A stretch of DNA of 34,825 bases from a virus, in the IMG/VR virus record IMGVR_UViG_3300027851_000078, positions 1 through 34,825 of that record. One strand, written 5' to 3'. Made by a program: the position numbers and the translations under genes. Positions 14,511 to 22,152 of the stretch are shown in pieces (position 1 is the first letter of the stretch; every line of letters begins with the position of its first letter). The notes under the pieces are model-generated. The model ran no database searches, was not told where the DNA came from, and saw only the letters and a list, made by a program, of their open reading frames with translations.

Positions 14511-14543
14511 TGATCACCCCAAAGTTAACTTATGGAGTGATCA
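14511..14543. repeat. Imperfect palindrome over the homing endonuclease start region
   Basis: TGATCAC (14511-14517) pairs with GTGATCA (14537-14543), and the interior holds a perfect 10-bp palindrome AAGTTAACTT (14522-14531). It begins two bases from the HNH start codon and includes its weak ribosome binding region (GGGGTGAT on the minus strand). In RNA it could sequester the start; in DNA it could be an operator or target-site remnant. Confidence 0.65.
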
Positions 14544-14560
14544 TATTTCCCATCGCCTTG

Positions 14561-14580
14561 CTTATCAAGTGATTGATAAG
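14561..14580. repeat. Perfect inverted repeat directly after the capsid gene
   Basis: CTTATCAA (14561-14568), GTGA loop, TTGATAAG (14573-14580), abutting the capsid stop codon (14581-14583). There is no T-run on the minus strand, so it is not an obvious terminator. It may stabilise the capsid mRNA 3' end or mark the insertion boundary of the HNH gene. Confidence 0.7.
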
Positions 14581-15564
14581 TTAAGCGGCGTCGAACAGGA
14601 TGCCTTGCAAACTTCTTTGCGTGGTAACCAAGTTCCCCATCCAATACATCGGGATAACCACCGCATCTTGGTTCACGGGGGTCTTTTCGCCGTCCATCGT
14701 CCACTGGGCTTCCGAGTGCTGCACCAGTTTCAGATAGTCGGTGTTGAGGAAGTAGGCGCGTTCCCCGGTCGTCGCAAAGTTGGTGTTGTCGTCGAAAATG
14801 ACATCAGCCGACTTATACTTGAGCGAGGTGAAACCGGCCTGCGCCATTTCGCTGTCCGCGTAACGCTGCAACTGCTGCTCGCCCAGTTCAAACAGCGAGT
14901 AGAAGTCATGCGTCATGACGATCAGGTCGGGCTTGTCCGCGCCACGGTTGAGAGCCAACCAAAGCGCGTTCATGTCCGCCTTCATCGCAACGGCATTTGC
15001 AGCCGAAGGCGACGCGGCCGTGTTGGTCCCGGTCATTTCGCGGAACTGGTTGCGCCAGAAGGTCCAGGTTGCCGCGTTGATCCCGCCCACGGTGCCTTGG
15101 CCGTTGGTCTGGATCAGGTTCGACAAGCCGTTGATCTGGTTGGTCAGCGATCCGTCCGAATAGATGTCAACCGAGAAGTTGTTGGCGGCGCTGCGCAGGG
15201 CGTTTTCCTTGCGGGCCTTGACCAGATTGATCATCTGCTCCTTTCCAGCGTTCATGCGCAGTTCACGGCCCGAGGCGGTGACGTGCAGCGCGATCTGCTG
15301 GTAGGGATACTTGACCGTCGAAAGCACGTCAGACGCGCCAGTGTTCAGGCCTTCGTAGCCGACATAACGCTGGTAGGTCGCGTTTTCGGCGTAGTCGATC
15401 TGCTCGGCGATTTCGTAGCCGCCGGAGACGGTTTTGATGTTGCCCTTCTTCTTCATGCGATTCAGAAGCGCGTTGTGGTTGCTCACGTTGTCGGTGACTT
15501 TCCGGCCCCAAGTGCGGTCGGTCGTCGTCACCATTTCCGTGAACACAGACGAGGGAGTAGCCAT
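14581..15564 (-). CDS. Major capsid protein (HK97-fold type)
   Basis: 327 residues. Typical order for this capsid family: N-arm (MATPSSVFTEMVTTTDRTWG), E-loop region with Gly-rich turn (GNIKTVSGGYEIAEQIDYAE), helix QIALHVTASGRELRMNAGKE, the P-domain helix (NLVKARKENALRSAANNFSV), PDLIVMTHDFYSLFELGEQQ, and the late segment NTDYLKLVQHSEAQWTMDGE. Assembles the icosahedral shell on the scaffold encoded just upstream. The ATG at 15564 lies 12 bases after the scaffold stop. Confidence 0.9.
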   Translation of the reverse strand: MATPSSVFTEMVTTTDRTWGRKVTDNVSNHNALLNRMKKKGNIKTVSGGYEIAEQIDYAENATYQRYVGYEGLNTGASDVLSTVKYPYQQIALHVTASGRELRMNAGKEQMINLVKARKENALRSAANNFSVDIYSDGSLTNQINGLSNLIQTNGQGTVGGINAATWTFWRNQFREMTGTNTAASPSAANAVAMKADMNALWLALNRGADKPDLIVMTHDFYSLFELGEQQLQRYADSEMAQAGFTSLKYKSADVIFDDNTNFATTGERAYFLNTDYLKLVQHSEAQWTMDGEKTPVNQDAVVIPMYWMGNLVTTQRSLQGILFDAA

Positions 15565-15576
15565 CGTGTGGTGTCC

Positions 15577-16593
15577 TTATTTGCGTGACGCCCGCTCGTA
15601 GGTGGCCGCGTATGCCTCATCTTCGGACATTTCGCGGGCCTTGCCTGTCGTGCGGCTCGTCACATTGACGGATTTAGCTTTGATTGCGGCCTGTGTGCGT
15701 TCAGGGTCCGGCTGGACAGCGGCTTCAACAGCGGCTTGGGCCTTGGCCTTAAGGTCAGGTCGATACGTTTGCAGGGCGAGGTCGTAGGCACGGGCCAACA
15801 CGTCCTTACCGGAGGCGTCGGGCATGGCTTCGCGGAGTAGCGGGATAACCTTGGGCATGAAGGCTTCAACCTCGCCCCAATGCTCCTGCTGCGCCGCGAA
15901 GGCTTGAACGTCCGAAAGCACACGCTCCTGCTGTGTGACTGCGGACACTTGTTCCCGAATGAACTCGGGATCAGCCGCACGGGAAAGCTGCTGCTTCAAC
16001 GTGCGGATTTCGGTTTGCAGGGACGCGGTATCCTGCGCGGCTTGAGCGTTGCCACCCAAAGCCTGCCGCAGCGCGTCAACCATGCCGTGTTGTTGTGCCA
16101 AGCCGATGAAGGTTTCCAGCGGCTTGGTGCGAAAATCGCCGGAAATCTTGGCCAGCGACAGAACCTCTTGCGCGACCTGTTCGGGCCGCATGTTCATCAG
16201 CGCCGGAATGTCTTTTGCAGCCGATACCAGAACGTCCCGAATGGGCGAAATGCCCTGCACCTGACGGCCCATGTCGGACAGCTTGCGCGACATTTCCCGC
16301 TGCGATGAAAGCACGGCTTCCCGCGCATCTTCCGGAAGTGCGCCCCAGTGCTTGCGCAGGGCCACAGGAACGTCCGTAGGCGCGTCTAGGGCCTCTGGGG
16401 TGGCGTCGGGTGCCGGATCGGCCTCAACGGCTTCCTGCGGGGCGTCTGGGGCCTCTGCGGGTCCGTCTGTCGTGGCCTTGTCGTATGCCGCGCCGTAATC
16501 CGGCTCGGATTCGGTGGTGGAAAGGGCCTCTGCAACCTGTGCCGTGGAATCGGTTTCGGTTACGGGTGCTGGCGCAGCCGTTTCAAAGTCCAT
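15577..16593 (-). CDS. Scaffolding protein
   Basis: 338 residues, acidic and Pro/Ala-rich at the N-terminus (MDFETAAPAPVTETDSTAQV; GPAEAPDAPQEAVEADPAPD), then almost wholly helical and coiled-coil prone (VALRKHWGALPEDAREAVLS; ASLQTEIRTLKQQLSRAADP). The basic C-terminal end (SRTTGKAREMSEDEAYAATY) would contact the capsid protein. Composition, size and position immediately before the major capsid gene are typical of podovirus scaffolds, which guide procapsid assembly and then leave. Confidence 0.85.
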   Translation of the reverse strand: MDFETAAPAPVTETDSTAQVAEALSTTESEPDYGAAYDKATTDGPAEAPDAPQEAVEADPAPDATPEALDAPTDVPVALRKHWGALPEDAREAVLSSQREMSRKLSDMGRQVQGISPIRDVLVSAAKDIPALMNMRPEQVAQEVLSLAKISGDFRTKPLETFIGLAQQHGMVDALRQALGGNAQAAQDTASLQTEIRTLKQQLSRAADPEFIREQVSAVTQQERVLSDVQAFAAQQEHWGEVEAFMPKVIPLLREAMPDASGKDVLARAYDLALQTYRPDLKAKAQAAVEAAVQPDPERTQAAIKAKSVNVTSRTTGKAREMSEDEAYAATYERASRK

Positions 16594-16609
16594 CAGGATT
16601 TCCTTTTGA

Positions 16610-16909
16610 TTACCGTTCTAGGAGGTGGGTTGCGCCGTGCTTGGCCGCAAATTTCGCATTGCGTAGCTTGCCGCTTGTCGGGGATTTAATGTCGCCCGCG
16701 TCTATGCAGTTGTTCTTTTGCAGGTCGTATTGCCGCGCCCTGCGGCCCTCGATCCAAGACCCGTCAATCGGGCTGCGATACCCCGGCAAATCGCCGTAGG
16801 ACATCGGGGTTTGCAGCGGTCGGGCGCGTTCTTCCTCGGTCAGCATGGGCAGGCGCGTGGCCTTGTCCACCATCATGCCCAATTCACGGTCGAACACAAA
16901 AGTGGGCAT
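16610..16909 (-). CDS. Small conserved podovirus protein of the head module
   Basis: 99 residues from the ATG at 16909, which overlaps the previous stop (TAATG); the longer upstream frame is a shadow. N-terminus MPTFVFDRELGMMVDKATRL. The centre carries the pattern PGYRSPIDGSWIEGRRARQY followed by DLQKNNCIDA, seen in small proteins near the portal and scaffold genes of many podoviruses ('SP.dG..I..r...r.dL...gc'). Function unknown; a head assembly role is inferred from location. Confidence 0.75.
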   Translation of the reverse strand: MPTFVFDRELGMMVDKATRLPMLTEEERARPLQTPMSYGDLPGYRSPIDGSWIEGRRARQYDLQKNNCIDAGDIKSPTSGKLRNAKFAAKHGATHLLER

Positions 16910-17157
16910 TACGGATAGGCCACGAGGATGCTGGTCGCGGTCGTTGCAGCCATTACCCGCGTGAAGTTGCCGGGAATAGGTTGGCCGCTTGGGTGGTTGG
17001 CGAAAACAACCGTCGTGTCGGGGGCGTTCAGGCACCGCACCGACACGTTGCCCGTTCCACCGACATAAAGGCCAATGCAGCCCGTCAAATCGGTGCTGTC
17101 CGAAGGAGTGCAAGTGACCCAACGCGACGGCATTGAGCCTTCAAAAGCGACTGGCAT
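16909..17157 (-). CDS. Spike-base-like small protein (resembles RCAP_rcc01079 family)
   Basis: 82 residues, beta-rich. Pattern: SRWVTCTPSDSTDLTGCIGL, YVGGTGNVSVRCLN, DTTVVFANHPSGQPIPGNFT and RVMAATTATSILVAYP. It resembles the small spike-base proteins of Rhodobacter gene transfer agent and related phages (DDS-T-x-L...alYVG..G...v......V.f..v..G..lpv...rV..t.TtA..I). There the protein sits at the base of capsid spikes, and a decorating role here would fit its place between portal and scaffold. The similarity is from memory of the pattern. Confidence 0.6.
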   Translation of the reverse strand: MPVAFEGSMPSRWVTCTPSDSTDLTGCIGLYVGGTGNVSVRCLNAPDTTVVFANHPSGQPIPGNFTRVMAATTATSILVAYP

Positions 17158-17168
17158 GTGATGTTCCC

Positions 17169-19103
17169 TTAGTTCGGACCGATGGCAACGGCGCGTTGCT
17201 GGTCGTCTTCCATTTCGATTTCGACAAGGCGGGCTGCGGCGTCCACTTCGGCCACCTTTTCGTCCAGCCCAAGCTGCCGCTCTTTCAATTGCAGGTCGGC
17301 TTGCTTTAGCTGCACATCCAAGCCTAGCCGCTTCATTTCCAGATCGTATTTGCGGTCTTCGGCCTTGGCCTTGGCGTCCATTTCGGCCTTCATCGCCTCG
17401 GCCTCTGGGTTCGGCGGCGGGCTTTCGGCGGTCTTTTTCGCCATTTCCGCAAATTGATCCAAGGCGTCTTCGGCCTGCTTGCCCAAATTGAATTGACGGG
17501 CGAAAGCGGCATACATTTCCACAATCGGTCCAGCCGCTTGCGGGGCTTGCTGCACAATCGGGGCCATGGTTGAAAAGAATTGCGCGGTGCCTTGCAGGAA
17601 TTCCGACATTTCCTGACGGCCCTTTTGCAGGTCCGCCCGCACGGTGCTGTCGCTTTCCACGTCGATGCGGTAGTGATCCAATGGCTTTTGGATCATCGCC
17701 ATGGCTTCTTGCGGGATTTGCAGGCCCGACAGCTTTTGCAGCGTTTCCGGCGAAAAGTGCTGCGAAATGATTTCCGCCGTCAAGATGAACAATTCCCGCA
17801 CCTGACGCTCAATCATGCGCTGCATCTTGCGAATGCGCAGGCTTCCCCACTGCTGCTTGATGTTTTGCGCCGTGGCGGTTTCGGACGCTTGGCCCTGCCC
17901 CCGGATAATATCCGAAATGCCCGTGATTTCGTAAATCGCCTGCTTGGTTTCCTCGCGCTGGCCGTTCAACTCGCGGATCACCTGAATGATGCGGTCGATG
18001 GGCCACCACATGATGGCCTTATCAAGCCCGCCTTGGGCCATGATGTTTTCCATGTCGGCAAGCATGACAATTTCGCCATCATCCGCCGCCGCCAGACCGT
18101 CCAACGCCTCGCCGGATCCGGCCATAGCGCCCTTGGCCTTCAAAACCTCGGTCAACCCGCGAATACGGCGGGTAATCATGTCCAGTTCTTCGGCGAGGGT
18201 CTTGTAAACCTCATACGGGCATACAGGCGTCATTTTGCCCGTTGCCGTGATCGGCTGGACAGGCTGGGCGCAGGGGAAGAAGCCCTTAAGCCCAAGCGGG
18301 TCGTCTTCGATTTTCACAACCTTGTTGTTGTCCGCGACCACGAAATAGACGCGCCCGCTGTCCTTGCACCAGATTTCCCAGACGCTAACGTCTTCATCTT
18401 CGCCCGTTGCCGTTTCGGGGTCAACTTGCAGGTCGCGCAGTTCTTCGTCTTCGATTTTCTCAAGGTCTTCGTGGGTCAGCGTGTGACGGAACGCGACCCA
18501 CGGAACCTCTTTCCACCGCTTTGACGGACCCATGCGGAAGTCGCGCCAAGACACAACCTCGTATTCCACCCGCTCGTTCGCAATCATGGGCTGCGTCACG
18601 GGCTGGCCCATGTAGTCAACCGCAGGCACGGGCTGGCCCGTCATGGGGTCAACCATCATCACGGGCTGTTGCGTCACGTCAGCGTCGAATTTCACCCGCA
18701 CGATGCCACGGCCCGCAACGAACACGTCCTGTGCCGAGGCTTCAACCTCCGCGTCCATGCGGCTGTCGTCCACCATCGCCAGGATGGCGCGCTCCAGAAT
18801 GTCGGAAACCGTCTTGGCTAGCGGATCGGCGGTGTTGTGCCGGGGCCGAATGTCCGGCTTGCCCGCGCTGTTGTAGATCGACGGGACAATGGTTTCCACG
18901 TTGCTGTGGACGATGTTGTATTCCGGCGCTTGGCCCTCGCCGTCATCGCAGCCCGCAAGGAAAGCGACCTCGGCCTTTTCGGCTGACTTGGCCCATTTGT
19001 CTTCGCGCTTTTCGGACAGACGGATTTTCTCCATCCACTTCGCGCCAATGCGGGCGAGGTCGTCGGCGGTGTATTCCCCGCCTTCGTCGTCCATCTCGTC
19101 CAT
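17169..19103 (-). CDS. Portal protein (podoviral type)
   Basis: 644 residues. Near the N-terminus: YNIVHSNVETIVPSIYNSAG followed by KPDIRPRHNTADPLAKTVSD and ILERAILAMVDDSRMDAEVE, a pattern typical of large podovirus portals. A segment DVFVAGRGIVRVKFDAD and later EVVSWRDFRMGPSKRWKEVP follow. The central stem/crown region includes IYEITGISDIIRGQGQASET. The C-terminal about 100 residues are a charged coiled-coil tail (KAEMDAKAKAEDRKYDLEMK). It forms the dodecameric DNA channel and docks the terminase. The ATG overlaps the TerL stop. Confidence 0.9.
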   Translation of the reverse strand: MDEMDDEGGEYTADDLARIGAKWMEKIRLSEKREDKWAKSAEKAEVAFLAGCDDGEGQAPEYNIVHSNVETIVPSIYNSAGKPDIRPRHNTADPLAKTVSDILERAILAMVDDSRMDAEVEASAQDVFVAGRGIVRVKFDADVTQQPVMMVDPMTGQPVPAVDYMGQPVTQPMIANERVEYEVVSWRDFRMGPSKRWKEVPWVAFRHTLTHEDLEKIEDEELRDLQVDPETATGEDEDVSVWEIWCKDSGRVYFVVADNNKVVKIEDDPLGLKGFFPCAQPVQPITATGKMTPVCPYEVYKTLAEELDMITRRIRGLTEVLKAKGAMAGSGEALDGLAAADDGEIVMLADMENIMAQGGLDKAIMWWPIDRIIQVIRELNGQREETKQAIYEITGISDIIRGQGQASETATAQNIKQQWGSLRIRKMQRMIERQVRELFILTAEIISQHFSPETLQKLSGLQIPQEAMAMIQKPLDHYRIDVESDSTVRADLQKGRQEMSEFLQGTAQFFSTMAPIVQQAPQAAGPIVEMYAAFARQFNLGKQAEDALDQFAEMAKKTAESPPPNPEAEAMKAEMDAKAKAEDRKYDLEMKRLGLDVQLKQADLQLKERQLGLDEKVAEVDAAARLVEIEMEDDQQRAVAIGPN

Positions 19104-20512
19104 CAGCGTTTACCCTTTTTGCGGCGCATCATCGCTTCAACAGCGGAGCGCACGTCCATATTCCCGATCACGCGCCCATCCGGCATGACTTGGTAGGCGA
19201 GTTCGGTCGGCTTCACTTCTTTGGGCTTCGGCGGGATGACTTCACGCCATGCAAGCCCGAGATACCGCCAAGCCGATCCGATGTGTTCGGACCAGTCCTT
19301 GACGGGCGTTTCCCGAAACCGCTTCATTTCTTCGTCGTATTCGCGGCGGTAGTTCTTCAAGCCGTTCATGCCGTGCCGGACGCGCTGCGACCGTGCGTCA
19401 GTGTCATCTTCGGACTGATAGAACACCGCGCTGTTAATGGCCTTGCGGCCCGCTTGCAGGCCATCCATGACGCTAACCATTGGTATGCGCTTGGGCTTCC
19501 TGCCGTGCAGTATCAGCGTGTCAAACCGCGTTCGCTTGCTGCCCCATTCGGTGACAATCACATCGTGCGGAACGTAGTCGATCCCGTTGTAGCCCTGTTC
19601 GTCCAACCACTTGCACCAGTCCTCAAGGTCGTCGCTTTCTGGCACGTAAAGATCAACGACCCGCAGTTCTGGCCCGATGACTTGGAAACACCAAATCGGG
19701 TTATTGTAAGCCTTGCCCAAATCCCAAACGGTATGAACCGGGTGCGCCCGATCAATCGGAAACAGACGCGCCCTGCGGGCTTTCTCCATCCGCGACATTT
19801 CCGCGCCGAAGTAAGCGCCGATCATCGCCCCAGCGAAGCTGCAATCATACTCTTGGTCAAAGAGGGCTTGGCCTAGATCAATGCCGTAAAGGTCTTGGTA
19901 TTCCGCAAGCGCCTCTAGCAAATCATCGGCGGACAGAACGCCCGTTTCCGCCGCAGTGAGGACTTGCGCGAACCACTTATCATTCTTGGCCGCGCGGTCA
20001 TACATCGTCTTGGCGTGATTGTCGCCACGCGGGGTCGTGATGAAAGCGGCGAAGCCCTTGGTTTCGCGGATCATCGGCTGGTGATAAGCCCACGCTGCCG
20101 GATTACTCAGCGCCCATTCCGAATAGGCAATGCCACGCGGGCCTGCGCCAACTGTGCTGTCGTATCGGTCAGACCCGATAAGCTGGAAGGTCGCGCCGTT
20201 CTTGAGTTCAATGAACATGTCATCATCTTGCATCCGCTTGATGATCTGTTCGGGGAACGCCTCAAGAATGCGCCGCTTTCCCGTGTGTCCGTTAACCCCG
20301 TTCCATATGGCCTTGCGGGCCTGCTTTTGCTCGGGGAAGCAGTGCCAATATGTTCCCGGTTGCTTTAGCGCCAATTCGCGCATGGCGTTCAGGACAACCT
20401 CGTCCTTACCTGCGCGGCGATGCCAGATTGCAATCAGGCGGTCATGTTCTCGCTGCACCAGCGCCTTGTGAAAGGCTTGCTGATACCAGCGGACCCGAAA
20501 TTCATGGATCAC
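19103..20512 (-). CDS. terL: Terminase large subunit
   Basis: 469 residues. N-terminal ATPase with Walker A-like IWHRRAGKDEVVL (about residues 30-42), a preceding adenine-binding segment (VRWYQQAFHKAL), ATFQLIGSDRYDSTVGAGPR and Walker B region GIAYSEWALSN (about residues 125-137). The C-terminal nuclease domain shows DQEYDCSFAGAMIGAYFGAE, VHTVWDLGKAYNNPIWCFQV (first acidic residue) and RVVDLYVPESDDLED, with VPHDVIVTEWGSKR later. It translocates and cuts DNA at the portal. Overlaps the TerS-like gene by four bases. Confidence 0.92.
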   Translation of the reverse strand: MIHEFRVRWYQQAFHKALVQREHDRLIAIWHRRAGKDEVVLNAMRELALKQPGTYWHCFPEQKQARKAIWNGVNGHTGKRRILEAFPEQIIKRMQDDDMFIELKNGATFQLIGSDRYDSTVGAGPRGIAYSEWALSNPAAWAYHQPMIRETKGFAAFITTPRGDNHAKTMYDRAAKNDKWFAQVLTAAETGVLSADDLLEALAEYQDLYGIDLGQALFDQEYDCSFAGAMIGAYFGAEMSRMEKARRARLFPIDRAHPVHTVWDLGKAYNNPIWCFQVIGPELRVVDLYVPESDDLEDWCKWLDEQGYNGIDYVPHDVIVTEWGSKRTRFDTLILHGRKPKRIPMVSVMDGLQAGRKAINSAVFYQSEDDTDARSQRVRHGMNGLKNYRREYDEEMKRFRETPVKDWSEHIGSAWRYLGLAWREVIPPKPKEVKPTELAYQVMPDGRVIGNMDVRSAVEAMMRRKKGKR

Positions 20513-20751
20513 TTGCGGGTTTCGTAAACGGTCTGAAAGACGATTGATCCGTCTTCGCCCGTGCCGGAATGCTCAATGGCCTTGAGGCGCGGGATAACCC
20601 TGTCAAGCAGCGTTTCAATGCTCTTGATCTGGCCCGCCGTCAGAAATTCTTGATCCGCTAAGGCATTATCCTGCAAGCGGTTTACAAGCTGACTGGTCTT
20701 GATCTTGTCGCGGATGTCTTTGGCGTGAGCGCCATTGATACGTGCGGCCAT
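20509..20751 (-). CDS. Probable terminase small subunit
   Basis: 80 residues from the ATG at 20751, preceded by AAAGGA. Helical, with AHAKDIRDKIKTSQLVNRLQ, then LADQEFLTAGQIKSIETLLD and RVIPRLKAIEHSGTGEDGSI. It resembles short TerS-like proteins that precede TerL in podovirus-like genomes ('v..rI.t.qLv.rL...a.g....t..Qi.a...LL.k.lP.L.'). It would recognise the packaging site. First gene after the putative late promoter at 20890-20917, with a leader of about 130 bases. Confidence 0.65.
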   Translation of the reverse strand: MAARINGAHAKDIRDKIKTSQLVNRLQDNALADQEFLTAGQIKSIETLLDRVIPRLKAIEHSGTGEDGSIVFQTVYETRK

Positions 20752-20824
20752 GTTGTGATCCTTTCGGCGTTGCGACACGGCGAAGGGTGAAGGTCGGTGA
20801 TGTTTGGGCAATGCTTACGCACAT

Positions 20825-20849
20825 GGGTTGCCGCTATTTCAGGCAACCC
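20825..20849 (-). promoter_or_regulatory. Stable hairpin in the leader of the packaging/late transcript
   Basis: GGGTTGCC (20825-20832) and GGCAACCC (20842-20849) form a perfect 8-bp stem with a 9-base loop. On the minus strand it lies about 35-60 bases downstream of the expected transcription start, has no T-run, and is preceded by GGCGGTCAGTGCG (revcomp of about 20851-20863). A position this early in the transcript fits an antiterminator recruitment or pause element. Confidence 0.5.
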
Positions 20850-20889
20850 GCGCACTGACCGCCGCAGGGCTGGTGCAATGTCTGACGCA

Positions 20890-20917
20890 ACTATACCAGA
20901 AATTGCGCGACAATCAA
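20890..20917 (-). promoter_or_regulatory. Strong leftward promoter, probable late/packaging promoter
   Basis: On the minus strand TTGATT (20917-20912; 4 of 6), 16-base spacer ending TGG (extended -10), TATAGT (20895-20890; 5 of 6). The -35 overlaps the end of the preceding gene. Start expected near 20883. It would drive TerS-like, TerL and all virion genes. Confidence 0.6.
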
Positions 20918-21144
20918 GCGGCGGGGTGTTTGGCCTTGCGAGGCACACGAGGAATGTGCGGCGGGGCTTCAATCAGGAATGAAACCACCCCTGCAAAGTC
21001 CGTAATTTTTAACAGCGTCATGCCTTTGCGGTTGTATGCCTCGTAATAGTCCATGAAGCGGCTGTAGCTTGCGGACATTGCTTGTTGCTCCTGCAATGCC
21101 TGCGACATCATTGCGCTTGCCGCGTTGTTGAACATCGGATTCAT
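20914..21144 (-). CDS. Small hypothetical protein before the packaging genes
   Basis: 76 residues from the ATG at 21144 (TGATG with the NusG-like stop; a GTG three bases earlier is possible). A Met/Gln-rich helical first half (NNAASAMMSQALQEQQAMSA), then YSRFMDYYEAYNRKGMTLLK, and a basic, proline-rich tail (EAPPHIPRVPRKAKHPAA). No family recognised. Translationally coupled to the NusG-like gene, so it may belong to the same regulatory function. Its end contains the -35 of the late promoter. Confidence 0.65.
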   Translation of the reverse strand: MNPMFNNAASAMMSQALQEQQAMSASYSRFMDYYEAYNRKGMTLLKITDFAGVVSFLIEAPPHIPRVPRKAKHPAA

Positions 21145-21662
21145 CACGCCACCGCCCTTCTCGCTACCAGCGGGTCTAGCCTAACCCGTGTCGCCTGCCC
21201 CAGTATATCCAATTCTGCCACGACAATGGGATGATCTGTCCCCTCGGCAACCGCCTTGAACCGCGCCAACATGCCCATGAACGGCCCTGCGATTATCTGC
21301 AAACAATCGCCCTCGCTGTATTCGTCCACCCTCTGGCCTGCTTCAATCTGCGCCATGCGTTCGGCATAATCGGCCTCCACCCGAGCAATGAAGCGATGCA
21401 CCAAGCGGGCGTTGCCCTCGCCTATGCCCATGGTGGTTCGGATCAGCTTCGTATCCTTCAGGTCGTGCCATTGCGCGGGCGTGGCCTCAATGAACACGTA
21501 GTTTGGCAAGAACGGCTTGACCACGGGATCGGGGCGGCGGCGCTTGCCTTGGCGGATCATATCGACGCGGCGCGGAACGTGGCAGGTGATGCCAAGGGCT
21601 TCGCATTCCTCTTGCGCGTCGAACTCTTTGCCCGTGCGGACGTAAGCGGCCCATAGCGTCAT
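21144..21662 (-). CDS. NusG/RfaH-like transcription elongation or antitermination factor
   Basis: 172 residues. The N-terminal part matches the NGN domain: WAAYVRTGKEFDAQEECEAL, then GITCHVPRRVDMIRQGKRRR (where host NusG has 'vP.e...e.r.g'), PVVKPFLPNYVFIEATPAQW (the 'fpGYvfv' strand) and DLKDTKLIRTTMG. After a helical linker (residues about 85-112) a KOW motif follows: EYSEGDCLQIIAGPFMGMLA, then VVAELDILGQATRVRLDPL. The protein would bind RNA polymerase and suppress pausing or termination. It is encoded between replication genes and the late promoter, the position of a late-gene regulator. Confidence 0.85.
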   Translation of the reverse strand: MTLWAAYVRTGKEFDAQEECEALGITCHVPRRVDMIRQGKRRRPDPVVKPFLPNYVFIEATPAQWHDLKDTKLIRTTMGIGEGNARLVHRFIARVEADYAERMAQIEAGQRVDEYSEGDCLQIIAGPFMGMLARFKAVAEGTDHPIVVAELDILGQATRVRLDPLVARRAVA

Positions 21663-21844
21663 GCGTTGCCCCCTTTGAAATATGCGAGTTGCCGCAGTTC
21701 GTTGGTGCGTATGCGGGCGGTGTCTAAGATCACAAAGCGGCCCTTGCTTTCGATAAAACGCCCGATGATGTGCGACCCGTCACGCATGAAGGCGATGACC
21801 TTTGCGCCCTTGGTCATGCTTGTATGGCCTGCGCGGGGCTTCAT
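21659..21844 (-). CDS. Small basic protein with Sm-like/beta-barrel pattern
   Basis: 61 residues from the ATG at 21844 (ATGA overlap with the previous stop). Sequence: MKPRAGHTSMTKGAKVIAFM, then RDGSHIIGRFIESKGRFVIL, DTARIRTNELRQLAYFKG. The run of alternating hydrophobic strands around 'DG..I.G.f......f.iL......i....i..l.y' resembles an Sm/KOW-type small barrel that binds RNA. Directly upstream of, and overlapping, the NusG-like gene; a joint role in transcription is a guess. It could also be any small beta-barrel protein. Confidence 0.7.
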   Translation of the reverse strand: MKPRAGHTSMTKGAKVIAFMRDGSHIIGRFIESKGRFVILDTARIRTNELRQLAYFKGGNA

Positions 21845-22152
21845 GCGTTGCCCCCTTTGGCGAAAGCCTCTGCGGCAAACAGGGCGCGGGCTTCGGCCTG
21901 CCCTGCTGGGGTCAGGTGCCATGTGGACGGCTCGCCATTGCCTGCGGGTCGGCGGGTTGCGGCGCTTCCCACGCGGGCCAGTGACCACAGGGCCAGCGTG
22001 ACTGCATCGGGATCGGCCTTTAGCTTGCGGGCAATTTCATGCGCGGTCCACGGCAAGAACATCTTGCGGCCTTCGGGCCAGACTGACGCGACCGACAGGA
22101 TTTCGTCGTTCTGTGCCTCGTAAACCGTTTCGGGTGTGTCGGCGCGGTTCAT
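21841..22152 (-). CDS. Winged-helix-like small protein
   Basis: 103 residues from the ATG at 22152 (ATGA overlap); the longer upstream frame is a shadow. The core FLPWTAHEIARKLKADPDAV followed by TLALWSLARVGSAATRRPAG and STWHLTPAGQAEARALFAAE reads as a winged helix-turn-helix (helix, recognition helix, wing 'R......W.LT..G...a'). Likely binds DNA. Part of the overlapping gene string from primase to the NusG-like gene. Confidence 0.65.
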   Translation of the reverse strand: MNRADTPETVYEAQNDEILSVASVWPEGRKMFLPWTAHEIARKLKADPDAVTLALWSLARVGSAATRRPAGNGEPSTWHLTPAGQAEARALFAAEAFAKGGNA

